DNA of 64,000 nt from Lacticaseibacillus parakribbianus. Its GTDB lineage: Bacteria; Bacillota; Bacilli; Lactobacillales; Lactobacillaceae. The notes beneath the pieces are model-generated. The model was given only the letters and a program-made list of their open reading frames with translations. It searched no databases and was not told the origin of the DNA. Below are positions 33,666 through 41,524 of the stretch, piece by piece. Within the stretch, counting starts at the first letter, position 1, and every line of letters starts with the position of its first letter. A program made the position numbers and the translations under genes. Where the stretch lies: assembly GCF_025490915.1 (NCBI RefSeq), contig NZ_JANQBA010000003.1, positions 158,624-222,623 of the forward strand, written 5' to 3'.

Positions 33666-33972
33666 GGATACAAAAAATTCCGCCCTAAACCAGTCTTTTT
33701 GACTGATTAAGGACGGAATTGCTCCGCGGTACCACCTTAATTGGCACGTGCAAACAGTATGCACGCTCCCCCTTAGCGAAGGGCTAACACCCTCCCGGCA
33801 ACTGACGTATGCCCGACGTCCAGCCTGACTCGCCGCACGCGGCTTTTGGGCTGACCCTCAGTGGTCCATTTAACTGCCTGCGTTCGACGACACTCTCAGC
33901 TCCGGTCGCTCTCTTTACGGGCACAACAGTCTTGATCTCCACTTCAACGGTTTAGGACGAAATGTTTTGATT
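33666..33972 (-). ncRNA. T-box riboswitch leader, possible Trp (TGG) specifier
   Basis: The minus strand holds the T-box sequence AAGGTGGTACCGCGG (33724-33738), preceded by a long stem I region and followed by a terminator hairpin ending in TTTTTT (about 33675-33720, ATTCCG pairing with CGGAAT). The specifier loop, placed just before CCACT, which pairs with AGTGG of the 5' side, reads TGG followed by A (33866-33868), suggesting tryptophan. A promoter TTGACA (34002-34007), 17 bp, TAGTTT precedes it. The next gene on this strand is the PTS IIB gene, not an aminoacyl-tRNA synthetase or amino-acid gene. Confidence 0.85.
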
Positions 33973-34014
33973 ACCGCTAAACTACGCCTCTCTCATGCGG
34001 CTGTCAATGATTTC

Positions 34015-34548
34015 TCATGATTTTTTCGGAAAAATCGGCGGCGCCGCGGCGACCAGCGCCAAGAGCCGCTGCGCGTTGGTGGCGCAATCAAATCCGGTCA
34101 CATCCAGCTTCAGCGAGGCGACCGCGTCGTACAGCGGCAGCCGCGCCAGCGTCTCGGCCAGCGCCGCCTGCTCGCGAACCCCGGCGGCGACGTCTTGCTC
34201 AAAGCGCCGCGTCAGCTCGGCCGGGGTGGCGATGAGCGACACCGAATACGCGGTAAAGTCGCCGCGCAGGCCGGCCAGCAGCGAATCGATGATCGCCTGC
34301 TGGTGCATCACCCAGACGAAGACGATGGTGTCGAAACGCGAGTTGGCGATGAACGCGTTGAGCAGGAACTGGATGTTGGTCATCACCATTTTTTTATTTT
34401 CGTCACTGAAATTCCACGGGTGCATCGCCCAGCACCAGTCGCCGTCGAGGAAAACGGCGCGGTCCGAGCTGTGGTCGACCAGGTATTGGCCGAGCGTGGT
34501 CTTGCCGATGCCCATCGGCCCCCCGATCAGAAGCAGCCGCTTGCTCAT
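34015..34548 (-). CDS. P-loop kinase-like protein, 177 aa
   Basis: Small nucleotide-binding protein with Walker A GGPMGIGKTT at residues 9-18 and a following VFLDGDWCWAMHPW segment, as in shikimate/adenylate-kinase-like or AAA_18 proteins. The substrate is unknown. Its start overlaps the stop of arsC by 4 bp, so it is coupled to the arsenate reductase homologue. A role in phosphorylation or stress is open. Confidence 0.82.
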   Translation of the reverse strand: MSKRLLLIGGPMGIGKTTLGQYLVDHSSDRAVFLDGDWCWAMHPWNFSDENKKMVMTNIQFLLNAFIANSRFDTIVFVWVMHQQAIIDSLLAGLRGDFTAYSVSLIATPAELTRRFEQDVAAGVREQAALAETLARLPLYDAVASLKLDVTGFDCATNAQRLLALVAAAPPIFPKKS

Positions 34549-34961
34549 GCCTGCACCTCCTGCGGCCAGGTCGCGCGGATCAGGACCTCGATCTGGTCAC
34601 GCACCGTGGCGAAAACCACGGCGCGTTCGGCCGCGCTGCCGGTCGCCTGGGCGGGATCTGGCAGCGGCCAGTGCAACGCGTGGGTGCCGGGCGCAAGCGC
34701 CGGGCAGCGGTCCCTGGCGTCACCGCACAGGGTGATCACCACGTCGCTGGTCGCCAAATAGTCAGGGTCGATCAGCTTGGACTGGGCCCGGGAGATATCC
34801 AGGCCCCGCGCAGCCATCGCGAAGACGGCCTGCGGGTTGAGGCCGTGGACCTCGACGCCGGCGCTTTGAATGCGCCAGGTTGGTGGCAGCAGCGCCTTGG
34901 CGAGGCCTTCTGCCATCTGGCTGCGGCAGGAATTGCCGGTGCAGAGAAAATACAGTTGCAT
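34545..34961 (-). CDS. arsC: Arsenate reductase, thioredoxin-type (LMW-phosphatase fold), 138 aa
   Basis: Reduces arsenate to arsenite with a three-cysteine relay. The P-loop is FLCTGNSCRSQMAEG (nucleophile Cys, with C-x5-R) and the relay cysteines are in LCGDARDRCP. Both match the Staphylococcus ArsC type. ATG after GAAAGGAGCCGCTC. An extended -10 (TGC then TATAGT) lies upstream at about 35008-35016. No arsenite exporter or ArsR is adjacent. Confidence 0.92.
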   Translation of the reverse strand: MQLYFLCTGNSCRSQMAEGLAKALLPPTWRIQSAGVEVHGLNPQAVFAMAARGLDISRAQSKLIDPDYLATSDVVITLCGDARDRCPALAPGTHALHWPLPDPAQATGSAAERAVVFATVRDQIEVLIRATWPQEVQA

Positions 34962-35170
34962 GAGCGGCTCCTTTCGGCGGGTTATCTAGGGTGACTTCTT
35001 GTCGCTACTATAGCACAGCCCGGGCCAGCCGTCGCCGTTCCCGGTGACCATCGGGTCGTCCCCCTGGCCGACCGCGGCTTCACTGCAAGAAAAAGTGAAC
35101 GCTTGGCGCCAACGCGGCAGTCTCCTGTCCTTCAAGCGCCCCTTGGCCGCTTCCAGCCGCCGGCGAGGCG

Positions 35171-35971
35171 TCACGCCTTGGCCCCACCGGAACGCTGCGG
35201 GAACTCGGTCTGCATCGTGCGGCGCATCAGCCGAGCCACCAGCCAGCGCGGCGCCAGGCGACCCGCGGCGGCCAGTAGGCGGCTGGCCCCGGGGTTGATC
35301 ACGGCGCGGTTTTGCCCGATGCCCTTGAGCACCGCGGCGACGAACGCGTCGATGTCCATGTTGAGCGGGTTGCGCTCGCCGTTGGCATGCATCGTCGGCT
35401 CCAGGTTCGTGGCCGCGACCAGGGGCGGTGCGACCTGAATGACGTGCAGTTGGCGGTAGCCCCAATACGCGGCCTGGTTGCGCAGCGCGGTCGTCAAGGC
35501 GTGTACCCCGGCCTTACTGGCGGCGTATAGCGGATGGGCGGTGCTGGGCAAGTAGCCCAGACCCGAGCCGACGTTGACCAGCGCCGCCTCGGGGGCTGCG
35601 GCCAGCTGCGGGAGGAAGGCCCAGTCGACATTGGCGGTGCCAATCAGATTGGTCTCAATTTCGGCGGTCAGCGGCGTCTGCGGGGTGAAAAAATTCACGC
35701 CGCGCATGATGCCGGCCGAGTTGATCACCATATTCAGGTCGGGGTGCTGGCTGCGAATCGTGGCCGCCAGCGCCTGGACGCTTTGCCGGTCGGCCACATC
35801 GACCGGGTAGCCCACCAGGCCGGGGTTGGCGGCCACCGCCTGGTCAATGACGGTTTGGCGCCGCGAGGTCACAATGACGACGTTGCCGCGGCGCAGCAGG
35901 GCCTGGGCGAGGCGCAGACCGAGTCCCGAGGTGCCGCCGGTGATGAGAATGGTGTTTTGGGTGAGTTTCAT
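35171..35971 (-). CDS. Short-chain dehydrogenase/reductase (DltE-like), 266 aa
   Basis: NAD(P)-dependent oxidoreductase with GGTSGLGLRLA (cofactor binding), NSAG (structural), a Ser in VNVGSGLGYLP and the catalytic YAASK. The overall sequence resembles the DltE/YwnB-like SDR group seen next to TetR genes. Substrate unknown. It is divergent from a TetR gene with an operator-like inverted repeat between them, so it is probably the TetR target. Confidence 0.9.
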   Translation of the reverse strand: MKLTQNTILITGGTSGLGLRLAQALLRRGNVVIVTSRRQTVIDQAVAANPGLVGYPVDVADRQSVQALAATIRSQHPDLNMVINSAGIMRGVNFFTPQTPLTAEIETNLIGTANVDWAFLPQLAAAPEAALVNVGSGLGYLPSTAHPLYAASKAGVHALTTALRNQAAYWGYRQLHVIQVAPPLVAATNLEPTMHANGERNPLNMDIDAFVAAVLKGIGQNRAVINPGASRLLAAAGRLAPRWLVARLMRRTMQTEFPQRSGGAKA

Positions 35972-36046
35972 GACTGTGTGAGTCCTTTATCTGGAATTGC
36001 AGGTCCAAGCGCCTGCTCCCCAGTAGGGTACAGCAATTTGATTAAA

Positions 36047-36070
36047 GTTACAATATTTTATTTTTGTAAC
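36047..36070. promoter_or_regulatory. Operator-like inverted repeat between the SDR and TetR genes
   Basis: GTTACAA and TTGTAAC flank 10 AT-rich bases. The minus-strand -35 of the SDR gene (TTGTAA, 17 bp, TACCCT) lies inside it, and the TetR -10 (TAAAAT, 36077-36082) is next to it, so one protein could control both. Confidence 0.7.
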
Positions 36071-36088
36071 CCGTGGTAAAATGTAGCC

Positions 36089-36628
36089 ATGACAAAACTT
36101 ACTGATGATGCAATTCTCCAAACCGCTGCCGAGCTGGTGCGAAAAACCGGCAACCTGAAGGTGACGCTGCAGGACGTCGGCGCCGCCTTGGGCGTCAGCC
36201 ACGCGGCGCTTTACAAGCACTTCGCGAGCAAGCAGGCCCTGTGGACCGCGCTGGCCCTGCGCTGGCTGGACCAAGCGCTGGCGGCCCTGTTCCCGTACCG
36301 GGCCACGGCGGCGGCCGACACTGCGACCATCGCCCACGATTGGCTCTGGACCCTGGCCGACGCCAAGCGCCAGGCCCGGCTGCGCGACCCCGCCATGTTT
36401 GCGGTCTACACCGCCTACATCGCCGCCGACACCGCGGCCTACACCCAACACACGCAGGCGCTGGGCCAAAGCTTCATGGCCGCGACGGGCAAGGACGCCG
36501 CCTTCACCACCGGCGTGTTGTTCAGTTTCATGTTTTTCTCGGCGCCGGAATACGCCGCGCGGTGGGATGCCGATTTTCAACAAAACTTCGAGCTGACCTG
36601 GGCCGTGGTGCGGCCGGCCTTTGTCTAA
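36089..36628 (+). CDS. TetR-family regulator, 179 aa, apparently leaderless
   Basis: N-terminal helix-turn-helix (VTLQDVGAALGVSHAALYKHFASK) and a helical ligand-binding domain with DPAMFAVYTAYIAAD. It is divergent from the SDR gene, with a shared operator. There is no ribosome binding site; the -10 box TAAAAT ends 7 nt before the ATG, so the mRNA probably starts at or next to the start codon. It likely represses the SDR gene and itself. Confidence 0.88.
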   Translation: MTKLTDDAILQTAAELVRKTGNLKVTLQDVGAALGVSHAALYKHFASKQALWTALALRWLDQALAALFPYRATAAADTATIAHDWLWTLADAKRQARLRDPAMFAVYTAYIAADTAAYTQHTQALGQSFMAATGKDAAFTTGVLFSFMFFSAPEYAARWDADFQQNFELTWAVVRPAFV

Positions 36629-36644
36629 CCGGCGCATTGGCACC

Positions 36645-36687
36645 AAAAAGGCTCACCGGCCGGCCGCTGCGCGGTTGCCGATGAGCC
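36645..36687 (-). terminator. Terminator of the ABC-exporter transcript (minus strand)
   Basis: Minus strand: GGCTCATCGG pairs with CCGGTGAGCC, followed by TTTTT. It lies at the end of the degraded acetyltransferase gene. Confidence 0.75.
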
Positions 36688-36689
36688 CA

Positions 36690-36982
36690 ATCAGGCGGGT
36701 GACGCCATTGGCTTCCTGTCGGGAGAATGCATGTCATCCCCGACCTGCCGGAGTGCCAGCCATGCACCGGACAATCAGGCACTAGCCAATGCCCTTCGGC
36801 TCACAATCGGCCCCTGGTTTGGCCAGATGTCGCGCCACGGTGCCGGCAATCTGATCCACGGTCTTGGTCAAACCCGCCGGAAAGCCGACGGGCGCCATCA
36901 CGCGCGGGTCACGGTACTAGGCGGCCATCAGCGGATAGTCGGCCGGTTCGACCGGCCGGTAAGTTAACTCATTCATTGTCAT
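36690..36982 (-). pseudogene. Degraded GNAT-family acetyltransferase
   Basis: Starting at an ATG (36982) with GGAGG just upstream, the frame reads a typical GNAT N-terminus (ELTYRPVEPADYPLMAA), then a TAG where Trp is expected, YRDPRVMAPVGFPAGL, and another TAG about 35 codons later. Later segments (RLIGLIGN) are in a different frame. Only about half the usual length remains. It sits 7 bp behind the ABC exporter gene, before a good terminator, so it was once part of that operon. Confidence 0.7.
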
Positions 36983-36989
36983 CGCCTCC

Positions 36990-38810
36990 TCAGATCATCG
37001 CCAGCTCGCGCAGCGCCGCCTGAATCGCCGGGGTCTCGACCCGGCCACGGGCCGCCAAGCAGCCCGCCCGCATCACCAGAATCTCGTCAACGGCCGCAAA
37101 GGCGTCGCGGTTGTAGGTGTGCGTGATCATCAAAAAGCCCTGCGGCATCGCGCAGATGTCGCGCTGCAGGCGATCGGCGATGTGCGGGTCAAGCCCGGTG
37201 GTCAGCTCGTCGAAGACGTAAAACGGGTAGCCGCGCAGAAACAGCCGGGCCAGCGCCAGGCGCTGCTTTTCGCCGCCGGACAGCTCGGCCCCGGCCTCCG
37301 ACACCGGGGTGTCCAGGCCGTGGTCGGCCAGCCACGGGCCCAACCCTGCCCGAGTCAAGGCGGCGACAATCGCGTCATCGGCGTAGCCTTCGGCGAACAG
37401 TGTCATGTTCTCCCGCACCGTCGCGGCGAACACGTAGCCCTTTTGCGCCAACAGTCCGATGCGCGAGTACACCACCGTTCGCGGCAGGCTCGCCGGGGCC
37501 GCACCCATCAGCGTCAACTCGCCTGTCGTCGGCGCCAGCTCACCCAGCAGCAACCGCACCAACGTCGACTTGCCGCTGCCGCTGGCACCGACCAGCAGGT
37601 ACTTCTTGCCCTGATCCAGCGCCAGGTCGACGCCTTGCAGCACGCGGTGGTCGCCGATGGTCAGCCCGAGGCCGCGGGCCCGAACCGTGACGCGCGGCGC
37701 GGTGGCCGCGGTGATCACGGCCGCCGGTTCAGCGGCGGCTGGAGGCTCGGTGACGGCTGACACCAAGGCCGCAGTCGCGGCCCCAGCAGCGGTCGTGGTC
37801 TCCCCCGTCGCCGAACCCGTTGCAGCCGCACTCGGGTCGCCCGCCGTCCCGCCAACCGGCGCCGGTGCGTCGTCGGCCTGCGTCGGCCGGTCGAGGAATT
37901 CGCCGATCACCGCGGCCGCCTTGGCGCCGCCGATGATGGTGGGAATCGTCTGGGTCAGCTCGGTCAGGGGCCACGCCATGAAGCCGGTCAGGTTGGCGAA
38001 GGCGACCAGCTGGCCCATGCCCATCTCGCCGCGCTGCACCAGGACGGCGCCGACGACCCAGATCATCAGGGTGGTCACGTCGTTCAGGAAAATCGCGAGG
38101 CCGGACGTAATCTGGTTGATGCGCTCGTTGTCCCGTTGCGCGGCGAGCATCTTGCGGTTCGCCAGCCGGTGCTGGCCGATCAACGCGGCCGGCGCCAGCG
38201 CGAACTTCAGCGTGGTGAAGCCACTGAGCAGGTCGGTGATGCGCGTGGTGTAGCGCTCGATCTCCTCGACCTGCTTGGCCGAGGCGTTGGCGATCGCCTT
38301 TTTTGTCAGGTAGGGCAAAGCCAGTGACGGCAACGCCAGGCCCAGCGCGACCAGCGTCACCAGCGGGTTGATCACCAGGGTGCCGGCGACGGCGAACAGG
38401 AACTGGAACACCAGGCGCGACAGGCCCAGCAGGCTGCCGTAGTAGTCGGCCTCGACCTTGTCCAGCTGCTTGGTCAGCTTGGCGATGATGCCGCCGACGC
38501 CGAGCTCGCCGAACGCCGCCGGGGACAGCCGCGCGGTCTGGGCGACCACCGCCTCGCGCAGGCTGGCGGTGGTGCGAAACTTCAGCAGGTTGGTCTGATA
38601 GTGGTCGGCGGTGAACACGATGTCCATCACCAAGACGTAGCCCATGATGAACAGGGTCAGTGGCACGAACCGCCACTGGGTCTTGCCCATCGCCGTGTCG
38701 ACGATGAGCTGAAACAGGAACGACCAGCAGACCAGAAAGGCGTTGTTGACGGCCTGCAAAACGATGACGCGGGTGAACTCGCCCTTTTGCGTCAGAATAT
38801 GTTTGAACAT
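36990..38810 (-). CDS. ABC exporter, fused permease and ATPase, 606 aa
   Basis: Half-transporter of the multidrug/peptide exporter type. Six membrane helices lie in the first 300 residues, and the ATPase has Walker A GASGSGKST, signature LSGGEKQRLALARL and Walker B FYVFDELTTGLD. Residues about 310-373, between the two domains, are a long Ala/Thr/Pro-rich low-complexity linker rarely seen in this family. Expression is probably controlled by the leader peptide and attenuator upstream. Works as a homodimer or with a partner encoded elsewhere. Confidence 0.93.
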   Translation of the reverse strand: MFKHILTQKGEFTRVIVLQAVNNAFLVCWSFLFQLIVDTAMGKTQWRFVPLTLFIMGYVLVMDIVFTADHYQTNLLKFRTTASLREAVVAQTARLSPAAFGELGVGGIIAKLTKQLDKVEADYYGSLLGLSRLVFQFLFAVAGTLVINPLVTLVALGLALPSLALPYLTKKAIANASAKQVEEIERYTTRITDLLSGFTTLKFALAPAALIGQHRLANRKMLAAQRDNERINQITSGLAIFLNDVTTLMIWVVGAVLVQRGEMGMGQLVAFANLTGFMAWPLTELTQTIPTIIGGAKAAAVIGEFLDRPTQADDAPAPVGGTAGDPSAAATGSATGETTTAAGAATAALVSAVTEPPAAAEPAAVITAATAPRVTVRARGLGLTIGDHRVLQGVDLALDQGKKYLLVGASGSGKSTLVRLLLGELAPTTGELTLMGAAPASLPRTVVYSRIGLLAQKGYVFAATVRENMTLFAEGYADDAIVAALTRAGLGPWLADHGLDTPVSEAGAELSGGEKQRLALARLFLRGYPFYVFDELTTGLDPHIADRLQRDICAMPQGFLMITHTYNRDAFAAVDEILVMRAGCLAARGRVETPAIQAALRELAMI

Positions 38811-38869
38811 TTTTCCTCCAGGATGCGCCCGGAGATCAGATTGCGCGGTCGCGCGAAACTGCGGCCATC

Positions 38870-38895
38870 AAAAAGGAGCCCGCACCGCGGACTCC
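38870..38895 (-). terminator. Attenuator terminator in the ABC-exporter leader
   Basis: Minus strand: GGAGTCCGC pairs with GCGGGCTCC and TTTTT follows, 60 bp before the ABC start codon. Upstream hairpins, including ATTAGGT/ACCTAAT overlapping the leader stop codon, could form alternative structures. Confidence 0.8.
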
Positions 38896-39007
38896 ACCGT
38901 CGGGGGCAAGAATGAACTGATCTCATCGGAGCGCACGAAACCAAGCCGCCTGCGCGACGCAATCGCGCCGCAGACGTGCCGAACGTGTGCCATTAGGTCT
39001 CGCGTAC

Positions 39008-39049
39008 CTAATTCGCCTGCTTTTGCAGTCGCCGATCGATCAAATTCAT
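39008..39049 (-). CDS. Leader peptide of the ABC exporter, 13 aa
   Basis: ATG 6 nt after GAAGGAGGGACC encodes MNLIDRRLQKQAN and stops at TAG. It lies between the promoter and the attenuator. Short leader peptides in front of terminators are known to make ribosome-targeting antibiotics induce ABC resistance genes, because stalled ribosomes prevent terminator formation. The Arg-Arg and Lys codons could be stall points; this is inference. Confidence 0.7.
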   Translation of the reverse strand: MNLIDRRLQKQAN

Positions 39050-39077
39050 CCCGGTCCCTCCTTCTCATGTTTCCATT

Positions 39078-39106
39078 AGATTACCATGTGATTGATTAAA
39101 AGGCAA
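39078..39106 (-). promoter_or_regulatory. Promoter of the ABC-exporter leader
   Basis: Minus strand: TTGCCT (39101-39106), 17 bp, TAATCT (39078-39083). The resulting leader is about 260 nt long. Confidence 0.65.
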
Positions 39107-39160
39107 GCGCTACCGTGATGAGACGATTCACCGGACCGCGAGCGGCTGGCTGCCGATCGG

Positions 39161-40630
39161 CTAAGACGACCGCCGGCTCAACCCGCTGGTCACCCCGGCC
39201 GCCAAAGGCTTGCGCCAGGCCAGCATCCCCAGCCCAAACAGCACGGTGACCGAGCCGAGAACCGCGAAGTAGGCCGCCTCGTGGCCCGGCCGGTACAGCG
39301 TGACCAAAAGTGCGGCCAGCCCGTTGCCGCCGGCCTGCGACAGTGCGTAGACGGTCACCAGCTGGGTGGTGAAGGCCAAAGGCGCGATGCGCGTCGCAAG
39401 CGCCGTGCCGATCGGTGAGGTCAGTGCCTCACCCAGCGTAATCAGCGCGTAGAAGCCGACCAGCCACAGCGGCGAGACCCGCACCCCGGCGGGAAAAATG
39501 GCCAGCGGCACCGCCATGAACAGCGGTCCAAGGCCCCACAGCACCATCCCCAGCCCGAACTTCACGGTGTCGCTCGGCTGCCGGCGACCCAGCCGCGTCC
39601 AGGCGAAACTCGCCGCGGCGCCGAACAGGATGGCAAACACCGCCGGCACGGTTTGGAACCCGGCCGGCGTCAGGTGTAGCCCAAAGTAGGTCAGCCGCAC
39701 GGAATCCGCCGCGTAAAGCGCCAGGATGCCGGTCGCCTGCCCGTAAACGGCGATGCTGATGGCGTTGCCGATCATGAACACGACGAAGTACCGCACCCGC
39801 CGGGCCTCGTTCGCGCTGGTTTTGGCCGAGCTCACCATCACGGCGGCGTAAGCAACCGGTAGCGCCAAGCTGAACCAGCCGATCACGGCGGTGACCCCGG
39901 CCACGCTCAGCCAGCGGCGCCAGCCGGCCACTGCCGCGAGCGACCCGAGAACGGCCAAGGTGGCCGCCGCCCCGGCAAGTAGCCGCCGCCGGGCGACCGG
40001 TGGCAGCGGATCGACCGGCGCCAACCCGATGCTGCCGAACCACCGCTGCTGGCCCCACCAGTACGGCACCAGGCTGAGCACCAAAACGGCGGCCGCGACG
40101 GCAAATCCCACGTGGTAGCCGAAGCGCAGCGCGACCGCACCGGTGAGCAAAGGCGCCGCCGCCCCGATGTTGGCGGTGATGTACAGCAGCGAAAAGGCCG
40201 CGGCGCGGCGGGGGCTATCGCGGTCGTACAAGGCGCCGGCCAGCGCGTTGAGGCTTTGGCCGCAGACCCCGGAGCCGACCACCTGCAGCGCCAGGCTGCC
40301 CCACAGCGCCGCGAATCCGCCGCCGGGCACCGCCAACCAGGCGATGCCGACCGCCTTGATCAGGTTGCCGGCCAGCACCAGCTTGCGCATCCCCACCAGC
40401 CGGTCGGCCGCAAAGCTGCCGGCGGTGCCGGCGATGAACCCCACGGTGGCGAACACCGCCAGGATCTGCGTCGCGGCCACCCGGTCGCACCCCAGCCCCG
40501 CGGTCGGCGCGGCGTAGAGGTACAGAATCAGAATCGCCGACACGCCGTACGTGGCGAAGCCGGTGCCCAAAGACGTCGCCGCCAGGGAATAAAATGCCGG
40601 CGGTTGACCGCCTCGCGCTGTTTTTGCCAC
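39161..40630 (-). CDS. POT/PTR-family proton-coupled peptide transporter
   Basis: About 489 aa, 12-14 membrane helices. ILILYLY after the first helix, the DRLVGMRKLVLAG loop, then SLNALAGALYDRDSPRRAAAFSLLYITANIGAA match the POT signature region of di-/tripeptide symporters such as DtpT. The GTG at 40630 is 7 nt after AAGGAGG; ATG codons at 40636 and 40675 are alternatives, the former too close to the site. Minus strand, monocistronic. Confidence 0.88.
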   Translation of the reverse strand: MAKTARGGQPPAFYSLAATSLGTGFATYGVSAILILYLYAAPTAGLGCDRVAATQILAVFATVGFIAGTAGSFAADRLVGMRKLVLAGNLIKAVGIAWLAVPGGGFAALWGSLALQVVGSGVCGQSLNALAGALYDRDSPRRAAAFSLLYITANIGAAAPLLTGAVALRFGYHVGFAVAAAVLVLSLVPYWWGQQRWFGSIGLAPVDPLPPVARRRLLAGAAATLAVLGSLAAVAGWRRWLSVAGVTAVIGWFSLALPVAYAAVMVSSAKTSANEARRVRYFVVFMIGNAISIAVYGQATGILALYAADSVRLTYFGLHLTPAGFQTVPAVFAILFGAAASFAWTRLGRRQPSDTVKFGLGMVLWGLGPLFMAVPLAIFPAGVRVSPLWLVGFYALITLGEALTSPIGTALATRIAPLAFTTQLVTVYALSQAGGNGLAALLVTLYRPGHEAAYFAVLGSVTVLFGLGMLAWRKPLAAGVTSGLSRRSS

Positions 40631-40768
40631 CCTCATGCCTCCTTGCATCTTGGCCATTTTACACCCAAGTGACAAAAGTGGAAGGCGACTGTCACCGGTT
40701 TGCTAGTGACGCCGGCGCCAGGTCTGGTAAGATGGACTCAGACAAACACAGATGGGAGCGTCTCGCTT

Positions 40769-41143
40769 ATGAAAAAAATTCTCGCCGTCATCGGCCTCGT
40801 TATTGTTTTCGCCGGCGGCTGGTTCGGCTACAAGTACTACGCCAGCACCTACGCCGGCGCGACCGGCTACACCAAGGTGACCACCACCCCGGCGCGGCAC
40901 AAAACCACCGACGACTCGGGCAAAACCATCGCCGGCTACTACTCCTACGACTACAGCTTCACCTGGGCGCTGAAGGATGGCACGACCAAAACCGTCAACT
41001 TCGAGCTGTCCAGCAAGAACCCGCAGCCTTACGTCGAGGGCAAGTACCTCAAGGCCGAGATCTCCGACAAGCGCGTGATCAAGGGCCCGTCCTACGTCGA
41101 CGAATCCGCCATTCCGCAAAAGGCGCTGGACGCCCTCAAGTAA
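40769..41143 (+). CDS. YxeA-family (DUF1093) exported protein, 124 aa
   Basis: Small secreted or membrane-tethered protein: one N-terminal helix (about residues 4-24, FAGGWFGYKYY), then an OB-like beta-rich domain with TKVTTTPA, YSYDYSFTWALKDG and GKYLKAEISDKRVI, and a C-terminal IPQKALDAL. All are typical of DUF1093. ATG 11 nt after GGGAG; an extended -10 (TGG then TAAGAT) is upstream. Function of the family is unknown, often linked to envelope or bacteriocin loci. Confidence 0.88.
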   Translation: MKKILAVIGLVIVFAGGWFGYKYYASTYAGATGYTKVTTTPARHKTTDDSGKTIAGYYSYDYSFTWALKDGTTKTVNFELSSKNPQPYVEGKYLKAEISDKRVIKGPSYVDESAIPQKALDALK

Positions 41144-41149
41144 CCCCCG

Positions 41150-41179
41150 AAGCGGTGCCGCGTGACGGCGCCGCTTTTT
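41150..41179 (+). terminator. Terminator of the YxeA gene
   Basis: AAGCGGTGCCG pairs with CGGCGCCGCTT (one mismatch), followed by TTT. Confidence 0.8.
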
Positions 41180-41310
41180 GAATGCCGGGCAGCCGCAGTG
41201 GTCTAGGCCTGGTGAATACGGTTGGTAGGCACGTCAGTCATTGGTGGGTACAACTTGTCACTTGCTCAGGAACCCTTTACTTGTCCACCATTCTGCGTTA
41301 AAATGACCAC

Positions 41311-41440
41311 GTCATTGCATAACATCCCACTGCCGACCACCCCCCCTAGCCAATCCCCGATTGGTCTTGGTCGTCAGCGTCCAGGAAGGCCTGGAAATGA
41401 GTTGACCCGAAAGTCCAACAGACGGTGTTGGACTTTTTTT
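41311..41440 (+). ncRNA. Candidate small RNA, about 130 nt
   Basis: A free-standing transcription unit: TTTACT (41276-41281), 17 bp, TAAAAT (41299-41304), then a C-rich segment with seven consecutive C, a CCAATCCCCGATTGG hairpin, a CCAGGAAGGCCTGG hairpin, and a terminator (AAGTCCAACA with TGTTGGACTT and seven T). No ORF with a ribosome binding site lies inside. It is not a family I recognise. An unpaired C-rich stretch could bind Shine-Dalgarno regions of target mRNAs. Confidence 0.5.
41411..41440. terminator. Terminator of the candidate small RNA
   Basis: AAGTCCAACA, loop GACGG, TGTTGGACTT, then a T-run. Confidence 0.85.
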
Positions 41441-41524
41441 CTTGCGCTTTTTCCCCGGTGCCGCCGAAATTCTTGGCTCACAGGCGTATACTAACCGTTA
41501 ACGCACAACCGGGAGGACGACGAC

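Noticed and set aside
35044-35298. Plus-strand ORFs in and beside the SDR gene
   Set aside because: Antisense to the 3' part of a clear SDR gene; no start signal.
41222-41494. 90-codon ORF across the candidate small RNA
   Set aside because: It runs through a promoter and a strong intrinsic terminator and lacks a ribosome binding site.
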